Source: Streptomyces aurantiacus (GTDB taxonomy: Bacteria > Actinomycetota > Actinomycetes > Streptomycetales > Streptomycetaceae). From it: 64,000 bases of DNA. Below, in pieces: positions 16,909-26,650 of this stretch. The position numbers and the translations under genes are program-made. The notes below the pieces were generated by a model. The model worked only from the letters and a program-made list of their open reading frames with translations, made no database searches and was not told where the DNA came from. Numbering within the stretch: the first letter of the stretch is position 1; each line of letters starts with the position of its first letter. The stretch covers positions 59,826-123,825 of the forward strand of contig NZ_LIPP01000110.1 of assembly GCF_001418335.1 (NCBI RefSeq), read 5' to 3'.

Positions 16909-17739
16909 GTGAGCAAGGTCCCCCCGATCATCCTGAACAACGGCGTCGAGATGCCCCAACTGGGCTTCGGTGTCTGGCAGGTGCCGGACGACGAGGCGGA
17001 GCGAGCCGTCGCCACCGCGCTGGAGGCCGGGTACCGCAGCATCGACACCGCCGCGGCCTACGGCAACGAAGAGGGCACAGGCAAGGGCCTCGCCTCCTCC
17101 GGGATCGCCCGTGAGGACCTCTTCGTCACCACCAAACTCCAGAACGGCGACCAGGGATACGACTCGACGCTGCGCGCCTTCGACGCGTCCCTGGGGAAGC
17201 TCGGCCTCGACTACGTCGACCTGTACCTCATCCACTGGCCGATGCCGGCCAGGGGCACGTACATCGACACGTACAAGGCCTTCGAGAAGCTCCAGGCGGA
17301 CGGCCTCGTCAAGTCCATCGGCGTCTCCAACTTCCTCCCGGAGCACCTGGACAAGCTGATCGACGCGACGTCCGTCATCCCGGCCGTCAACCAGATCGAG
17401 CTGCACCCGCACCTTCAGCAGGCCGCGGCCCGCGAGTACCACGCGGAGCAGGGCATCGCCACCGAGGCCTGGTCCCCGCTCGGCCAGGGCAGGGGCCTCC
17501 TGGAGGTCCCGGCGATCGTGGCCATCGCCCAGAAGCACGGCCGTACGCCCGCCCAGGTCGTCCTGCGCTGGCACCTCCAGCTGGGGAACGTGGTGATCCC
17601 CAAGTCCGTGACGCCGTCCCGGATCAAGGAGAACATCGACGTCTTCGGCTTCGCCCTGGACACCGAGGACATCGCCGCGATCAGCGCCCTCAACGAGAAC
17701 CGCCGCCTGGGCTCCGCCCCGTCTGAGGTCAACGACTGA
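16909..17739 (+). CDS. Aldo/keto reductase
   Basis: The 276-residue protein has the full AKR tetrad: Asp and Tyr in SIDTAAAYGNE, Lys in TTKLQN and His in LIHWPMP. It also has the NADPH-binding IPKSVTPSRIKEN near the C-terminus. It belongs to the diketogluconate-reductase-like AKR5-type group, which reduces a range of aldehydes and ketones. GTG 16909 is chosen because the conserved KVPPIILNNGVEMPQLGFGVW follows directly. The preceding 193-base gap shows no gene. A strong terminator follows at 17761-17810. Confidence 0.9.
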   Translation: MSKVPPIILNNGVEMPQLGFGVWQVPDDEAERAVATALEAGYRSIDTAAAYGNEEGTGKGLASSGIAREDLFVTTKLQNGDQGYDSTLRAFDASLGKLGLDYVDLYLIHWPMPARGTYIDTYKAFEKLQADGLVKSIGVSNFLPEHLDKLIDATSVIPAVNQIELHPHLQQAAAREYHAEQGIATEAWSPLGQGRGLLEVPAIVAIAQKHGRTPAQVVLRWHLQLGNVVIPKSVTPSRIKENIDVFGFALDTEDIAAISALNENRRLGSAPSEVND

Positions 17740-17760
17740 CCGGACCGCCGCACGGCACCA

Positions 17761-17810
17761 GGACGTGACGGAGCCGCCCACCCGATCGGGTGGGCGGCTC
17801 CGTCACGTCC
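17761..17810 (+). terminator. Perfect 50-base palindrome, terminator
   Basis: The whole segment 17761-17810 is its own reverse complement: 25 bases from GGACGTGACGG to CACCCG, then the mirror image. It would form a hairpin with no mismatches except the few loop bases. It begins 21 bases after the aldo/keto reductase stop. Confidence 0.85.
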
Positions 17811-17872
17811 TGCGGGAGAGCGTGCGATGTGGGTGAATTCGGTAGGAAACCGACCCTCGGAAGGGGCCCACG

Positions 17873-18559
17873 ATGCGCGCTCGAACCCTGATCCTCGCCG
17901 CGGCCGGCGGCGCCGCCCTGCTCGCCGCCGCGGTCCTCCCGGCGGGCGCCGCCGCCCCCGTGCCGGCGCGGAACGGCCCGGTCGGCGCCGCGGCCCTGCT
18001 CGCCGAGGTGACGCACTGCTCGCGGGTCTCGAACGGCCGGTACCGCACCGACGTGGGAACGCCGGCCACGGTCCCGGTGTGCGGCAAGGACGGAGCGGTC
18101 TTCTGGAAGGCCGACATGGACATCGACTGCGACGGCCAGGTCACCGCCCGGTGCAACCGCCGCGCCGATCCGTCCTTCCTGGAGCAGACCGCCTTCCGGC
18201 AGTCCGACGGCAGGCCGCTGAACTCCGAGAAACTCCCGCACATCGTGGTGCCCGCCCCCGGCACCGTCTGGAACCACACGAAGTCCGAAGTCCGGGGCGG
18301 CAGCGTGGCCGCGGTCATCCACGGGGGCCGGATCCAGTACGCGGTCGTCGGTGACATCGGCCCCTCGGCCATCATCGGCGAGGCCTCGTACGCCACCGCC
18401 CGGGGCCTCGGGATCGATCCCGACCCCAAGTCCGGCGGGACAGGCTCGGGGGTGACGTACATCGTCTTCACCGACTCCGAGGTCACTCCGATCGAGAGCC
18501 CCGGCGCGGCGGCGTCCCTCGGTGAGGAGCTGGCGCGCCGGTTCCTGGCGAGGAACTGA
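17873..18559 (+). CDS. Secreted chitosanase, GH75 family
   Basis: The 228-residue protein has a signal peptide (about residues 1-28, ending AGAAA). Its mature domain matches fungal-type GH75 chitosanases: FWKADMDIDCDGQ, then VVGDIGPSAIIGEASYATARGLGI. The catalytic pair is Asp161 and Glu170, nine residues apart as in characterised members. It would cleave chitosan outside the cell. It follows a terminator, so it is a single-gene unit. Its stop lies only 12 bases from the end of the convergent methyltransferase gene. Confidence 0.88.
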   Translation: MRARTLILAAAGGAALLAAAVLPAGAAAPVPARNGPVGAAALLAEVTHCSRVSNGRYRTDVGTPATVPVCGKDGAVFWKADMDIDCDGQVTARCNRRADPSFLEQTAFRQSDGRPLNSEKLPHIVVPAPGTVWNHTKSEVRGGSVAAVIHGGRIQYAVVGDIGPSAIIGEASYATARGLGIDPDPKSGGTGSGVTYIVFTDSEVTPIESPGAAASLGEELARRFLARN

Positions 18560-18571
18560 GCGCGCGGAGCG

Positions 18572-19495
18572 TTACGGCTTCACGCCGACGTACACCGTGA
18601 GTGCCGTGAGCACGAACACGTCCGGCCGCTGGAACACGCTCGCCTTGTCGTCCGGGTCGAGGAGCCGGTCGAGGGTGGCGCGGTCGTCCGCGTCGAGGCC
18701 TTCGGCGAGTCCGTCGCGGCGGTGGCCGAGGGCGGTGGCGATGAACGCACGGCCCTCGTCGGAGACCGGCGCGGGGAGGTCGAGCAGGAACGTACGGGTC
18801 CCGGTGTGCCGCAGCCCGACCGCGGTCAGCAGGGCCGGCCAGTCCTCGACGTCCTCGACGACGGCGCCGGGCAGCTCGGCCCGCATCTGGGCGAACCACT
18901 CCTCCTGGATGGCGTCCATCCGGGACTGCAGTCCCGGGCGCCCGATGCCGAAGTCGCGCGGCAGGTACCGCGAGGGCAGGCCGCCCTCCAGCAGCGCGAG
19001 GGTGCCGCCCGGCGCGAGCCGGTCGACGAAGCCGGCGAGTGCGCCCCGCTGGTCGCCGACGTGGTGCAGGGACCGGCTCGCCCAGAGAAGATCGGCCGGG
19101 TACTCCAGGTCGCCGAGCCCGGCACCGAGCTCCGCCCTCAGCGTGCCGAACCGGTCGGCGATCCCCTGCCGGGCGGCGCGGGCGCGGGCCGCCTCCAGAA
19201 GGGCCTCCTCCCCGTCCACGGCGATGACCCGGGCCGCGGAGAACGTGTCGGCGAGCAGGCAGGAGATGACACCGGGCCCGCTGCCCGCGTCCACGACCAG
19301 CTCGGGGTCGGGCCGCAGCTCCCGCAGCCAGGCCGCCGCCTGTGTGTAGAGCGGGGTGAACAGCTCGGCCTCCTGCACCAGCATCGGCAGCATCTCCGCG
19401 AAGTCGATGTGCGTGTGGGTGTGACCGTGGCCGTGGCCGTGCTGGTGACCGTGTCCGGGACCCTGTTCGTCGTGGTGTTCATGCCCGTGTGCCAT
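18572..19495 (-). CDS. SAM-dependent methyltransferase with histidine-rich N-terminal tail
   Basis: The 307-residue product is a class I methyltransferase with motif I VVDAGSGPGVISCLL, an acidic end of strand 2 (VIAVDGEEALLEAAR) and LWASRSLHHVGD before LAPGGTLALLEGG. The first 29 residues are unusual: 12 are histidines, arranged mainly as alternating His-Gly and His-Thr (GHGHQHGHGHGHTHTH). Such tails bind zinc, nickel or copper in metal chaperones. ATG 19495 is the only good start. The methyl acceptor is unknown. Confidence 0.85.
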   Translation of the reverse strand: MAHGHEHHDEQGPGHGHQHGHGHGHTHTHIDFAEMLPMLVQEAELFTPLYTQAAAWLRELRPDPELVVDAGSGPGVISCLLADTFSAARVIAVDGEEALLEAARARAARQGIADRFGTLRAELGAGLGDLEYPADLLWASRSLHHVGDQRGALAGFVDRLAPGGTLALLEGGLPSRYLPRDFGIGRPGLQSRMDAIQEEWFAQMRAELPGAVVEDVEDWPALLTAVGLRHTGTRTFLLDLPAPVSDEGRAFIATALGHRRDGLAEGLDADDRATLDRLLDPDDKASVFQRPDVFVLTALTVYVGVKP

Positions 19496-19595
19496 GTTCC
19501 GAGCCTCTCTTTTCGGGATACCGACAGCGTGCTCCGTCTCTCCCGAAAACAGCTACTCGCCTTGCCGAAACAGCAACAGTCCCCCGCACCCCTCC

Positions 19596-19620
19596 TTCAG
19601 GGGCGCGGGGAACGGCGCAA
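19596..19620. repeat. Dispersed GC-rich repeat copy
   Basis: This copy has the core AGGGGCGCGGGGAACGGCGC with one change from the consensus. It lies 39 bases beyond the stop of the GH6 gene, on the terminator side of that minus-strand gene. Confidence 0.7.
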
Positions 19621-19658
19621 TCTTTTGATCTTTCAGACGACCGAGCGACAAGCGCAGG

Positions 19659-21380
19659 TCACAGAGCCGGATACGCGTTCTTCATGAGCGCCTGGAACTG
19701 CGCGGAGAACCAGTGCCCCGACAGCGGCGCGTTGGCCAGCGCCCCCGACATGTTGTTGTTGTTCCGCGGGTTGCCGGTGTACGTCGGGTCGCACATCCGG
19801 TCGAAGCCCTTGCCCTCGTCGTTGTCGATGGCGGTGCTCGACCCGTCCGACTCACCCGGCGGCTTCATCCACACGTACGCGTCGATACCGGTCGCCGGCG
19901 CCGCCTGCGGCCGCTCGCCGAGGCCCGCACCCGACTGGTTGCACCAGTTGCCGAGGTGGATGCGCCGGTCGTAGCGCCCTCCGTCGACATAGGTGTCCAC
20001 GCTGGTCGACGGACCCGCCGCGGTGGGCCGGGCCGTGCCGCCCCAGCCGTTGCGGGAGGTGTCGATCAGCATGCCGATGCCGGAGGGGAAGCCGATCGAG
20101 ACCAGCTGGGCGCGCATGGCCTGCGCGTACGACTGCTCGTCGACGTACCGGTTCCAGTCGATCCACTTCGACGTACGGACCGACGCCCCGTTCACCGAGT
20201 CGTCGACCGTGAAGTAGGCCTCCTTCGTGGCGCTGTAGTTGGCGGTGTTCACGATGAAGCCGTGCACATCCGCGACGGTCGCGCCCTCGGCGGAGGCGGC
20301 CTCCTTGAAGAGTGCGGCGGACGGCGCGAAGTTGTCGTCCCAGCCGAGCCAGCCGTGGTGTCCGGCGTCCACGTAGTTGTAGACGTTGGGCGCGTCGCCG
20401 AGCTTGTTCAGCGCGTAGCCGACGCCCTTCACGTAGTTGCCGTTCGCCTTCATGGTGTCGCAGTTGGCGGTGGCGGTGGCCCGGGGCGTGACGTTGGTGA
20501 CGAGGTTGGGCAGCGAGTCGATCTCGACGGTGGTGACGATGCGCAGACCGGCGTACTTGGTGTCCGCGAGGATCGCCGCGATCGGGTCGATGTAGTCGGT
20601 CTTGTACTTGTCGATCTCCGTCGGGCCGAGCTCGCCGTTCGAGGCCAGTGCGGCGCAGTCACGGCCGGGCAGGTTGTAGATGACCAGCTGGACGACCAGT
20701 TCGTCCGAGCCCTTCTGCGTCAGCGCCGCGTCCAGGTGGTCACGCAGGCCCATGCCGCCGTTCACGCCGTTGATGGCGGCGATCCGGTCGAGCCACACGC
20801 CGGTCGGCTGGTTCGCGATCCGGCTGCCACCGGTCTCGGCGGCGGCCTTCGCCTTCCACTCCGGGTTCACGTACACCTTGGCGCCGGCGTACGGGTTGTC
20901 CACCCGGCTGCCCGTTCCCGGGTCGGTCGGGTCCGTGGGATCGGTCGGGTCGGTGCCTCCGTCGTCGACGTTGCAGGTCACACCGTCGAGGGTGAAGGCC
21001 GTGGGAAGTGCGTTGGTGCCGCTGTAGGTGCCGTTGAAGCCGAAGCTGACCGAACTCCCGGCCCCGAGCGGGCCGTTGTAGCTCTCGTTGGCTGCGGTCA
21101 CCGCGGTGCCGCTCTGGCTGAGCTTCGCGTTCCAGCCGCTGGTGACCTTCTGGTTGCCGGCGTACGACCACTTCACGGCCCAACTCGACTTGGCCGCGCT
21201 GTTGTTGGTGACCGTCACCGCGGTGGTGAAGCCGGTGTCCCACTGGTTCTGCACCTTGTACTCGACGGTGCAGGGGACGGCGGCCGCGCCGACGTCCGGG
21301 GGCGTGGCCGCCACGGCGGCGCCCGCGGTCCCGGCGACCAGCGCCAGCGCGGCGAGAAGTGCAGTTCTGGTACGGCTCAT
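19659..21380 (-). CDS. Secreted exocellulase, CBM2-GH6
   Basis: The 573-residue protein has a signal peptide (about residues 1-25), an N-terminal CBM2 cellulose-binding domain (about 35-137, with Cys37 and Cys136), a short DPT-repeat linker (about 143-155) and a GH6 catalytic domain to the end. GH6 signatures are present: [20 protein letters not shown] and [12 protein letters not shown]. The VEIDSLPN form, rather than VEPDS, is typical of the exo-acting Cel6B-like branch that works from the non-reducing end. ATG 21380 is preferred to the GTG at 21413 because the signal peptide then starts normally. It is divergent from the GH48 gene, with CebR-type boxes between them. Confidence 0.93.
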   Translation of the reverse strand: MSRTRTALLAALALVAGTAGAAVAATPPDVGAAAVPCTVEYKVQNQWDTGFTTAVTVTNNSAAKSSWAVKWSYAGNQKVTSGWNAKLSQSGTAVTAANESYNGPLGAGSSVSFGFNGTYSGTNALPTAFTLDGVTCNVDDGGTDPTDPTDPTDPGTGSRVDNPYAGAKVYVNPEWKAKAAAETGGSRIANQPTGVWLDRIAAINGVNGGMGLRDHLDAALTQKGSDELVVQLVIYNLPGRDCAALASNGELGPTEIDKYKTDYIDPIAAILADTKYAGLRIVTTVEIDSLPNLVTNVTPRATATANCDTMKANGNYVKGVGYALNKLGDAPNVYNYVDAGHHGWLGWDDNFAPSAALFKEAASAEGATVADVHGFIVNTANYSATKEAYFTVDDSVNGASVRTSKWIDWNRYVDEQSYAQAMRAQLVSIGFPSGIGMLIDTSRNGWGGTARPTAAGPSTSVDTYVDGGRYDRRIHLGNWCNQSGAGLGERPQAAPATGIDAYVWMKPPGESDGSSTAIDNDEGKGFDRMCDPTYTGNPRNNNNMSGALANAPLSGHWFSAQFQALMKNAYPAL

Positions 21381-21479
21381 GTGCGGGATGTCCAATCCGT
21401 CGAGGGCGCGCACGGATGTTCACGCGGCCCGAAACCGAACGACGCAGTACGGACGCGCCACTACGGACACGTCGACTGA

Positions 21480-21493
21480 TGGAACCGCTCCCA
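21480..21493. promoter_or_regulatory. Near-consensus CebR box
   Basis: TGGAACCGCTCCCA matches 12 of 14 positions of the CebR/CelR operator TGGGAGCGCTCCCA. It lies 100 bases upstream of the GH6 start, in a suitable place to control that gene. CebR releases the operator when it binds cellobiose or cellotriose. Confidence 0.7.
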
Positions 21494-21611
21494 CTGGTGC
21501 GGACGAAGGTAGCGCCAAGTATTGATGAGCGACAGGGGCATGACACTCTTGATCTTTCGAATCATTTCGACTCTTCAAGCACCTTGACCGCATGCACCCC
21601 TCTCCGCACTA

Positions 21612-21625
21612 TGGGAGCGCTCCCA
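21612..21625. promoter_or_regulatory. Perfect CebR box
   Basis: TGGGAGCGCTCCCA is an exact match to the 14-base palindromic CebR operator known from Streptomyces and Thermobifida (CelR). It lies 60 bases upstream of the GH48 ATG and should make that gene cello-oligosaccharide inducible. Confidence 0.92.
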
Positions 21626-21685
21626 CTGGTTCAAGGCTTGTTGCTCCGCCCCCCATCTCCGAGCCGCAAGGAGAGGAACCAGAAC

Positions 21686-24601
21686 ATGGCACCCAGACGC
21701 GACCACCGCCGTGCGCGGCGGATTTGGACCGCCGTGGTGGCGGCCCTCGCCCTCCCGTTGGCCACGCTCGCGACCGGCACAACTCCTGCGCAAGCAGCGG
21801 CAGTTCAGTGCAGTGTCGACTACACGACGAACGACTGGCGCACCGGTTTCACCGCCGAGCTCACGCTCACCAACCGCGGCACGGAGGCGATCAGCGGCTG
21901 GACCCTGACCTACGGCTACACGGGCAACCAGCAGCTCACCAGTGGCTGGAGCGGTACCTGGTCGCAGGCGGGCAAGACGGTCACCGCGAAGAACGCGTCC
22001 TGGAACGGGACGATCGCGGCCGGGGCCGCCGTGACGACCGGCGCCCAGTTCACGTACACCGGCACCAACACCGCGCCCACCTCCTTCGCGATCAACGGCA
22101 CCACCTGCGCCGGCGCCCATCAGCCGCCGATCACCGTGCTGACCAGCCCCGCGTCGGGTGCCGTCTACTCCCAGGGTGACGCGGTCCCGCTCGCCGCGAC
22201 CGCCGCCGCGGCGGACGGCGCGACGATCGGCAAGGTCGAGTTCTACGACGACACGACGCTGCTGGGCACCGACACCAACGCGCCGTACACGCTCTCGGCC
22301 GCCGGCCTGGCCGTGGGCAGTCACTCGCTGCTCGCGAAGGCGTACGACAGCCTTGGCGCGTCGGCGGAGTCCACACCGGTCGGCATCACGGTCGCCTCGG
22401 GTCCCGCGGTGGTGGCGTCGCCGGCCCAACTCGGCGTCCAGCAGGGCAGGACGGGCACGTACGACGTGAAGCTGTCGACCCAGCCCTCGGCGAACGTGAC
22501 CGTGACGACGGCCCGCGCGAGCGGCAACACGGGGCTGTCCGTGACCGGCGGGGCGTCGCTCACCTTCACGCCGTCGAACTGGAACACGGCGCAGAAAGTG
22601 ACCGTCACCGCCGACGCCGCGGGCACCGGTTCGGCGACCTTCGAGTCGACGGCCACCGGGCACGCGAAGTCCGCGGTCACCGTCACCCAGCTCGCCGCGT
22701 CGAAGGAGTACGACGCCCGCTTCCTGGAGCTCTACGGGAAGATCACCGACCCGGCGAACGGCTACTTCTCGCCGGAGGGCATCCCGTACCACTCGGTGGA
22801 GACACTGATCGTCGAGGCGCCCGACCACGGCCATGAGACGACCTCGGAGGCGTACAGCTATCTGCTGTGGCTGCAGGCCATGTACGGCAAGGTGACGGGC
22901 GACTGGACGAAGTTCAACGGGGCCTGGGACATCATGGAGAAGTTCATGATCCCCACGCACGCCGACCAGCCGACCAACTCGTTCTACAACGCGTCGAAGC
23001 CGGCGACGTACGCGCCCGAGCTGGACACCCCGAACGAGTACCCGGCGCAGCTCGACTCGGGCATCTCGGTCGGTCCCGATCCGATCGCCGCCGAGCTGAA
23101 GAGCGCGTACGGCACGGACGACGTGTACGGCATGCACTGGCTGCAGGACGTCGACAACGTCTACGGGTACGGCAACTCGCCGGGCAAGTGCGAGGCGGGC
23201 CCGGCCGACACCGGTCCCTCCTACATCAACACCTTCCAGCGCGGCGCGCAGGAGTCGGTGTGGGAGACGGTGCCGCAGCCGACCTGCGACGCCTTCAAGT
23301 ACGGCGGGACCAACGGCTACCTGGACCTGTTCACCAAGGACGCGTCCTACGCCAAGCAGTGGAAGTTCACCAACGCCCCGGACGCCGACGCGCGTGCCGT
23401 GCAGGCCGCGTACTGGGCGGACGTCTGGGCCGAGGCGCAGGGCAAGGGCTCCGAGGTGTCGGCGACGGTGGGCAAGGCGGCGAAGATGGGCGACTATCTG
23501 CGCTACTCCATGTACGACAAGTACTTCAAGAAGATCGGCAACTGTGTAGGTCCGTCGACCTGCCCGGCGGGCACCGGCAAGGACGCCTCGCACTACCTGC
23601 TGAACTGGTACTACGCGTGGGGCGGCGCCACCGACACGTCGGCCGGCTGGGCCTGGCGCATCGGCTCCAGCCACACCCACGGCGGCTACCAGAACCCCCT
23701 GGCGGCCTACGCGCTCAGCTCGTACGCCGACCTGAAGCCCAAGTCGGCGACCGGACAAGCGGATTGGGCCACGTCCCTCGACCGGCAGCTGGAGTTCTAC
23801 CGCTGGCTGCAGTCCAGCGAGGGAGCCATCGCGGGCGGTGCGACCAACAGCTGGCAGGGCCGCTACGCGACACCGCCCTCCGGTACGCCGACCTTCCACG
23901 GCATGTACTACGACGAGAAGCCCGTCTACCACGACCCGCCGTCCAACCAGTGGTTCGGCTTCCAGGCGTGGTCGATGGAGCGGGTCGCCGAGTACTACCA
24001 GCAGACGGGAGACGCGGACGCCAAGGTCGTCCTCGACAAGTGGGTCGACTGGGCGCTGTCCCACACCACGGTCAACCCGGACGGTTCCTACCGCATCCCC
24101 AGCACCCTCCAGTGGTCTGGCAAGCCGGACACCTGGAACGCGTCAAGTCCCGGCGCGAACACGGGACTTCATGTCACCGTCGCCGACTACACGAACGACG
24201 TCGGCGTGGCGGCTGCGTACGCCAAGACGCTGACGTACTACGCCGACCGCTCCGGTGACACCGAGGCGGGCACGACGGCGAAGGCGCTGCTCGACGGCAT
24301 GTGGGCGCACAACCAGGACGCGCTGGGCATCGCGGTCCCGGAGACGCGCACCGACTACAACCGCTTCGACGACGCCGTGTACGTCCCGAGCGGCTGGACC
24401 GGCACGATGCCGAACGGGGACGCCGTGAACGCGTCGTCGACGTTCGACTCGATCCGCTCGTTCTACGAGGACGACCCGGCCTGGTCGAAGATCGAGTCCT
24501 ATCTGGCGGGCGGGGCCGCGCCCTCGTTCACGTACCACCGGTTCTGGGCCCAGGCGGACATCGCCCTCGCCATGGGCTCGTACGCGGAGCTTCTCGAATA
24601 G
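21686..24601 (+). CDS. Secreted reducing-end exocellulase, CBM2-Ig-like-GH48
   Basis: The 971-residue protein has a signal peptide (1 to about 38), a CBM2 (about 41-141, Cys42/Cys141), two Ig-like modules (about 147-236 and 238-335) and a GH48 catalytic domain to the C-terminus. The proton-donor region [20 protein letters not shown] is at about residues 376-395, with Glu384 and Glu388 in HETTSEA. GH48 enzymes release cellobiose from reducing ends and synergise with GH6 enzymes from the other end; both are encoded here back to back. ATG 21686 follows AAGGAGAGG. Two Ig-like modules between CBM and catalytic domain is longer than a simple linker. Confidence 0.94.
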   Translation: MAPRRDHRRARRIWTAVVAALALPLATLATGTTPAQAAAVQCSVDYTTNDWRTGFTAELTLTNRGTEAISGWTLTYGYTGNQQLTSGWSGTWSQAGKTVTAKNASWNGTIAAGAAVTTGAQFTYTGTNTAPTSFAINGTTCAGAHQPPITVLTSPASGAVYSQGDAVPLAATAAAADGATIGKVEFYDDTTLLGTDTNAPYTLSAAGLAVGSHSLLAKAYDSLGASAESTPVGITVASGPAVVASPAQLGVQQGRTGTYDVKLSTQPSANVTVTTARASGNTGLSVTGGASLTFTPSNWNTAQKVTVTADAAGTGSATFESTATGHAKSAVTVTQLAASKEYDARFLELYGKITDPANGYFSPEGIPYHSVETLIVEAPDHGHETTSEAYSYLLWLQAMYGKVTGDWTKFNGAWDIMEKFMIPTHADQPTNSFYNASKPATYAPELDTPNEYPAQLDSGISVGPDPIAAELKSAYGTDDVYGMHWLQDVDNVYGYGNSPGKCEAGPADTGPSYINTFQRGAQESVWETVPQPTCDAFKYGGTNGYLDLFTKDASYAKQWKFTNAPDADARAVQAAYWADVWAEAQGKGSEVSATVGKAAKMGDYLRYSMYDKYFKKIGNCVGPSTCPAGTGKDASHYLLNWYYAWGGATDTSAGWAWRIGSSHTHGGYQNPLAAYALSSYADLKPKSATGQADWATSLDRQLEFYRWLQSSEGAIAGGATNSWQGRYATPPSGTPTFHGMYYDEKPVYHDPPSNQWFGFQAWSMERVAEYYQQTGDADAKVVLDKWVDWALSHTTVNPDGSYRIPSTLQWSGKPDTWNASSPGANTGLHVTVADYTNDVGVAAAYAKTLTYYADRSGDTEAGTTAKALLDGMWAHNQDALGIAVPETRTDYNRFDDAVYVPSGWTGTMPNGDAVNASSTFDSIRSFYEDDPAWSKIESYLAGGAAPSFTYHRFWAQADIALAMGSYAELLE

Positions 24602-24626
24602 CCCCGTCGCGGCTCCGTGTACAGCG

Positions 24627-24660
24627 GGAGGGCGCGAGCCGAAAGCGGCCCGCGCCCTCC
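24627..24660. terminator. Bidirectional hairpin between GH48 and PL11 genes
   Basis: GGAGGGCGCG (24627-24636) pairs with CGCGCCCTCC (24651-24660), and the interior adds GCCG/CGGC around an AAAG loop. It sits between two convergent genes and can stop transcription from either side. Confidence 0.75.
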
Positions 24661-24687
24661 TTGCGCGCTCTGCCCTCCCTGTGCGTT

Positions 24688-26559
24688 CTACGGGGTGTAG
24701 ATCGTCGGTCGTGGTGCCGTCGGCATGCCGTTTCCTATGTAGAAGCTCGGGTGCGGGGGCTGGTTGTAGGCGGTGTTCTGCCAGGCGATGCCCGTGCGGT
24801 ACATCGTGTCGTGGAGCAGGGTCGTGATCTTCGTGGTGGTCTCGGTCGGGGTGGAGTAGACGCGCAGCGCCGTGTTGTCGCCGGTCGCCCAGACGACCTC
24901 CTCGCGCCAGTCGCCGAAGAGGTCACCCGAGAGGGCCGGCGTCGCCTTGGTGCCGTTGCCGGAGTGGACGGAGGCGCCGGTCAGCAGGCGCGTGTCGGAG
25001 GACGTGCCGTACTTGTCGATGTGGGTGCCGTCGAGGAGTTCGCGCGTGGTGTCCCCGTCCCACCACGACAGGAAGTTGACGGAGGACGGTTCGCGGCCCT
25101 TGGTGGCGCCGGCCTCGTCACGGATGCCGGTGTCGGAGGCCGACCAGACCTCCGCGCCGTCGTTGCCCGCGTAGATGTCCCCGGCCACTCCCCTGCCGTT
25201 GTCGCAGCAGGCGGCGAGCTGCCAGCGAACGGAGCCACTGGCGGGGTTGATGTACAACTCGGCGGGCTGGGAAGTGGATTCGGAGACCTTGAAGTACTCC
25301 AGGCCCGAGGTCGCCGGGTCGAGGTCACCCAGGTGCTGGGCGTCGCCGTGCCCGGTCTTCGTGGTCCACAGGCCGTTGCCGTTGTCGTCGACGGCCATCG
25401 CCCCGTAGACGATCTCGTCCTTGCCGTCGTTGTCGACGTCCCCGACGGACAGGCTGTGCGAACCCTGGCCGTCGTAACCCTTGCCGGTGTTGGTCGACGA
25501 GCTGCTGTCGAAGGTCCAGCGCCGGCTGAACGCCCCGCCGCGCCAGTCCCAGGCGGCGATCACCGAGCGCGTGTAGTAGCCGCGCGCCATGACGAGCGAG
25601 GGCCGGGCGCCGTCCAGATAGGCGGTGCCCGCGAGGAACCGGTCCACGCGGTTGCCGTACGAGTCGCCCCACGACGAGACAGTGCCGCGCGCCGGTACGT
25701 AGTCCACGGTCCCCATCGCCTTGCCCGTCTGGCCGTTGAACATGGTCAGATACTCGGGCCCGGTGAGGATGTAGCCGCTGGAGTTGCGGTGGTCGGCGGA
25801 GGAGCTGCCGATGACCGCGCCGGTTCCGTCGACCGTGGCGTCGGCGGTCTTCGCGGCCACCTCGGCCTTGCCGTCACCGTCGTAGTCGTACACCTGGAAC
25901 TGCGTGTAGTGGGCGCCGGAGCGGATGTTGCGCCCGAGGTCGATGCGCCACAGCCGGGTGCCGTCGAGCTTGACGCCGTCGATGATCGTGTTGCCGGTGT
26001 AGCCGGACTGGGAGTTGTCCTTGGCGTTGGTGGGCTGCCACTTGAGGACGAAGTCGAGCGCGCCGTCGCCGTCGAGGTCACCGACCGAGGCGTCGTTGGC
26101 CTCGTAGGTGTACGCGACACCGTCGGGGGTCGTGCCGCCGGCGGGCGGGGTGATGGGGACGTCCTTGTATCCGGTACGGAACTGGATCGCGTGCACCGAG
26201 TCGCTCTGCTCCACGCCGCCCACGATCGCGCGGACCGTGTAGTCGGCCTGGGCCGGCCCGCCGGAGTGGAAGTAGTTCGTCGAGCCGGTGACCGGGGCCG
26301 AGTTGACCAACGTACCCGCCCGGTAGACGTTGAACGACACGTCGTTCGGGTCGGTGCCGAGCCAGCGCCAGCTGACCAGGTTGCCCGCGTCGGTGTGGAC
26401 GCTGACGACACCCCGGTCGAGTTTCTCGGCCTGGCGGGCGGTCGCGGCCTGGGCCGGTGACGCGGTGACCGTGGTGAGACCGGCGGCGGCGAGGGCGCCG
26501 GCGAGCAGGGTGGAGAGGAGGAGACGGGTCCTGCCGCGTCTGCGATGCGGGTGCTGCAC
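24688..26559 (-). CDS. Secreted rhamnogalacturonan lyase, PL11 family
   Basis: The 623-residue protein has a signal peptide (about 1-39, ending AQA) and the PL11 eight-bladed propeller with repeated calcium-binding strands such as VGDLDGDGALDFVLKW, VYDYDGDGKAEVAAKT and VGDVDNDGKDEIVYG. It aligns in character with Bacillus YesW/YesX, which cut the rhamnogalacturonan I backbone of pectin by beta-elimination. The GTG at 26559 follows GGGAGG. A LacI-type palindrome lies about 77 bases upstream. It completes a plant cell-wall set with the GH6 and GH48 enzymes. Confidence 0.92.
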   Translation of the reverse strand: MQHPHRRRGRTRLLLSTLLAGALAAAGLTTVTASPAQAATARQAEKLDRGVVSVHTDAGNLVSWRWLGTDPNDVSFNVYRAGTLVNSAPVTGSTNYFHSGGPAQADYTVRAIVGGVEQSDSVHAIQFRTGYKDVPITPPAGGTTPDGVAYTYEANDASVGDLDGDGALDFVLKWQPTNAKDNSQSGYTGNTIIDGVKLDGTRLWRIDLGRNIRSGAHYTQFQVYDYDGDGKAEVAAKTADATVDGTGAVIGSSSADHRNSSGYILTGPEYLTMFNGQTGKAMGTVDYVPARGTVSSWGDSYGNRVDRFLAGTAYLDGARPSLVMARGYYTRSVIAAWDWRGGAFSRRWTFDSSSSTNTGKGYDGQGSHSLSVGDVDNDGKDEIVYGAMAVDDNGNGLWTTKTGHGDAQHLGDLDPATSGLEYFKVSESTSQPAELYINPASGSVRWQLAACCDNGRGVAGDIYAGNDGAEVWSASDTGIRDEAGATKGREPSSVNFLSWWDGDTTRELLDGTHIDKYGTSSDTRLLTGASVHSGNGTKATPALSGDLFGDWREEVVWATGDNTALRVYSTPTETTTKITTLLHDTMYRTGIAWQNTAYNQPPHPSFYIGNGMPTAPRPTIYTP

Positions 26560-26634
26560 GGGGGGTACCTCCCTTGAGGGGCAGACGGTTCTGCTACCTC
26601 AGTCGCCGCTGCCGGCACGGGAGTTGCCGCGTTT

Positions 26635-26650
26635 TAGCAAGCGCTCTCTA
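26635..26650. promoter_or_regulatory. LacI-type operator upstream of the PL11 gene
   Basis: TAGCAAGCGCTCTCTA is an imperfect palindrome (12 of 16 positions symmetric) centred on GCGC, the hallmark of LacI/GalR operators. It differs from the CebR box. It lies about 77 bases before the rhamnogalacturonan lyase start and just beyond the end of the upstream methyltransferase gene. The cognate repressor is not in the window. Confidence 0.5.
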
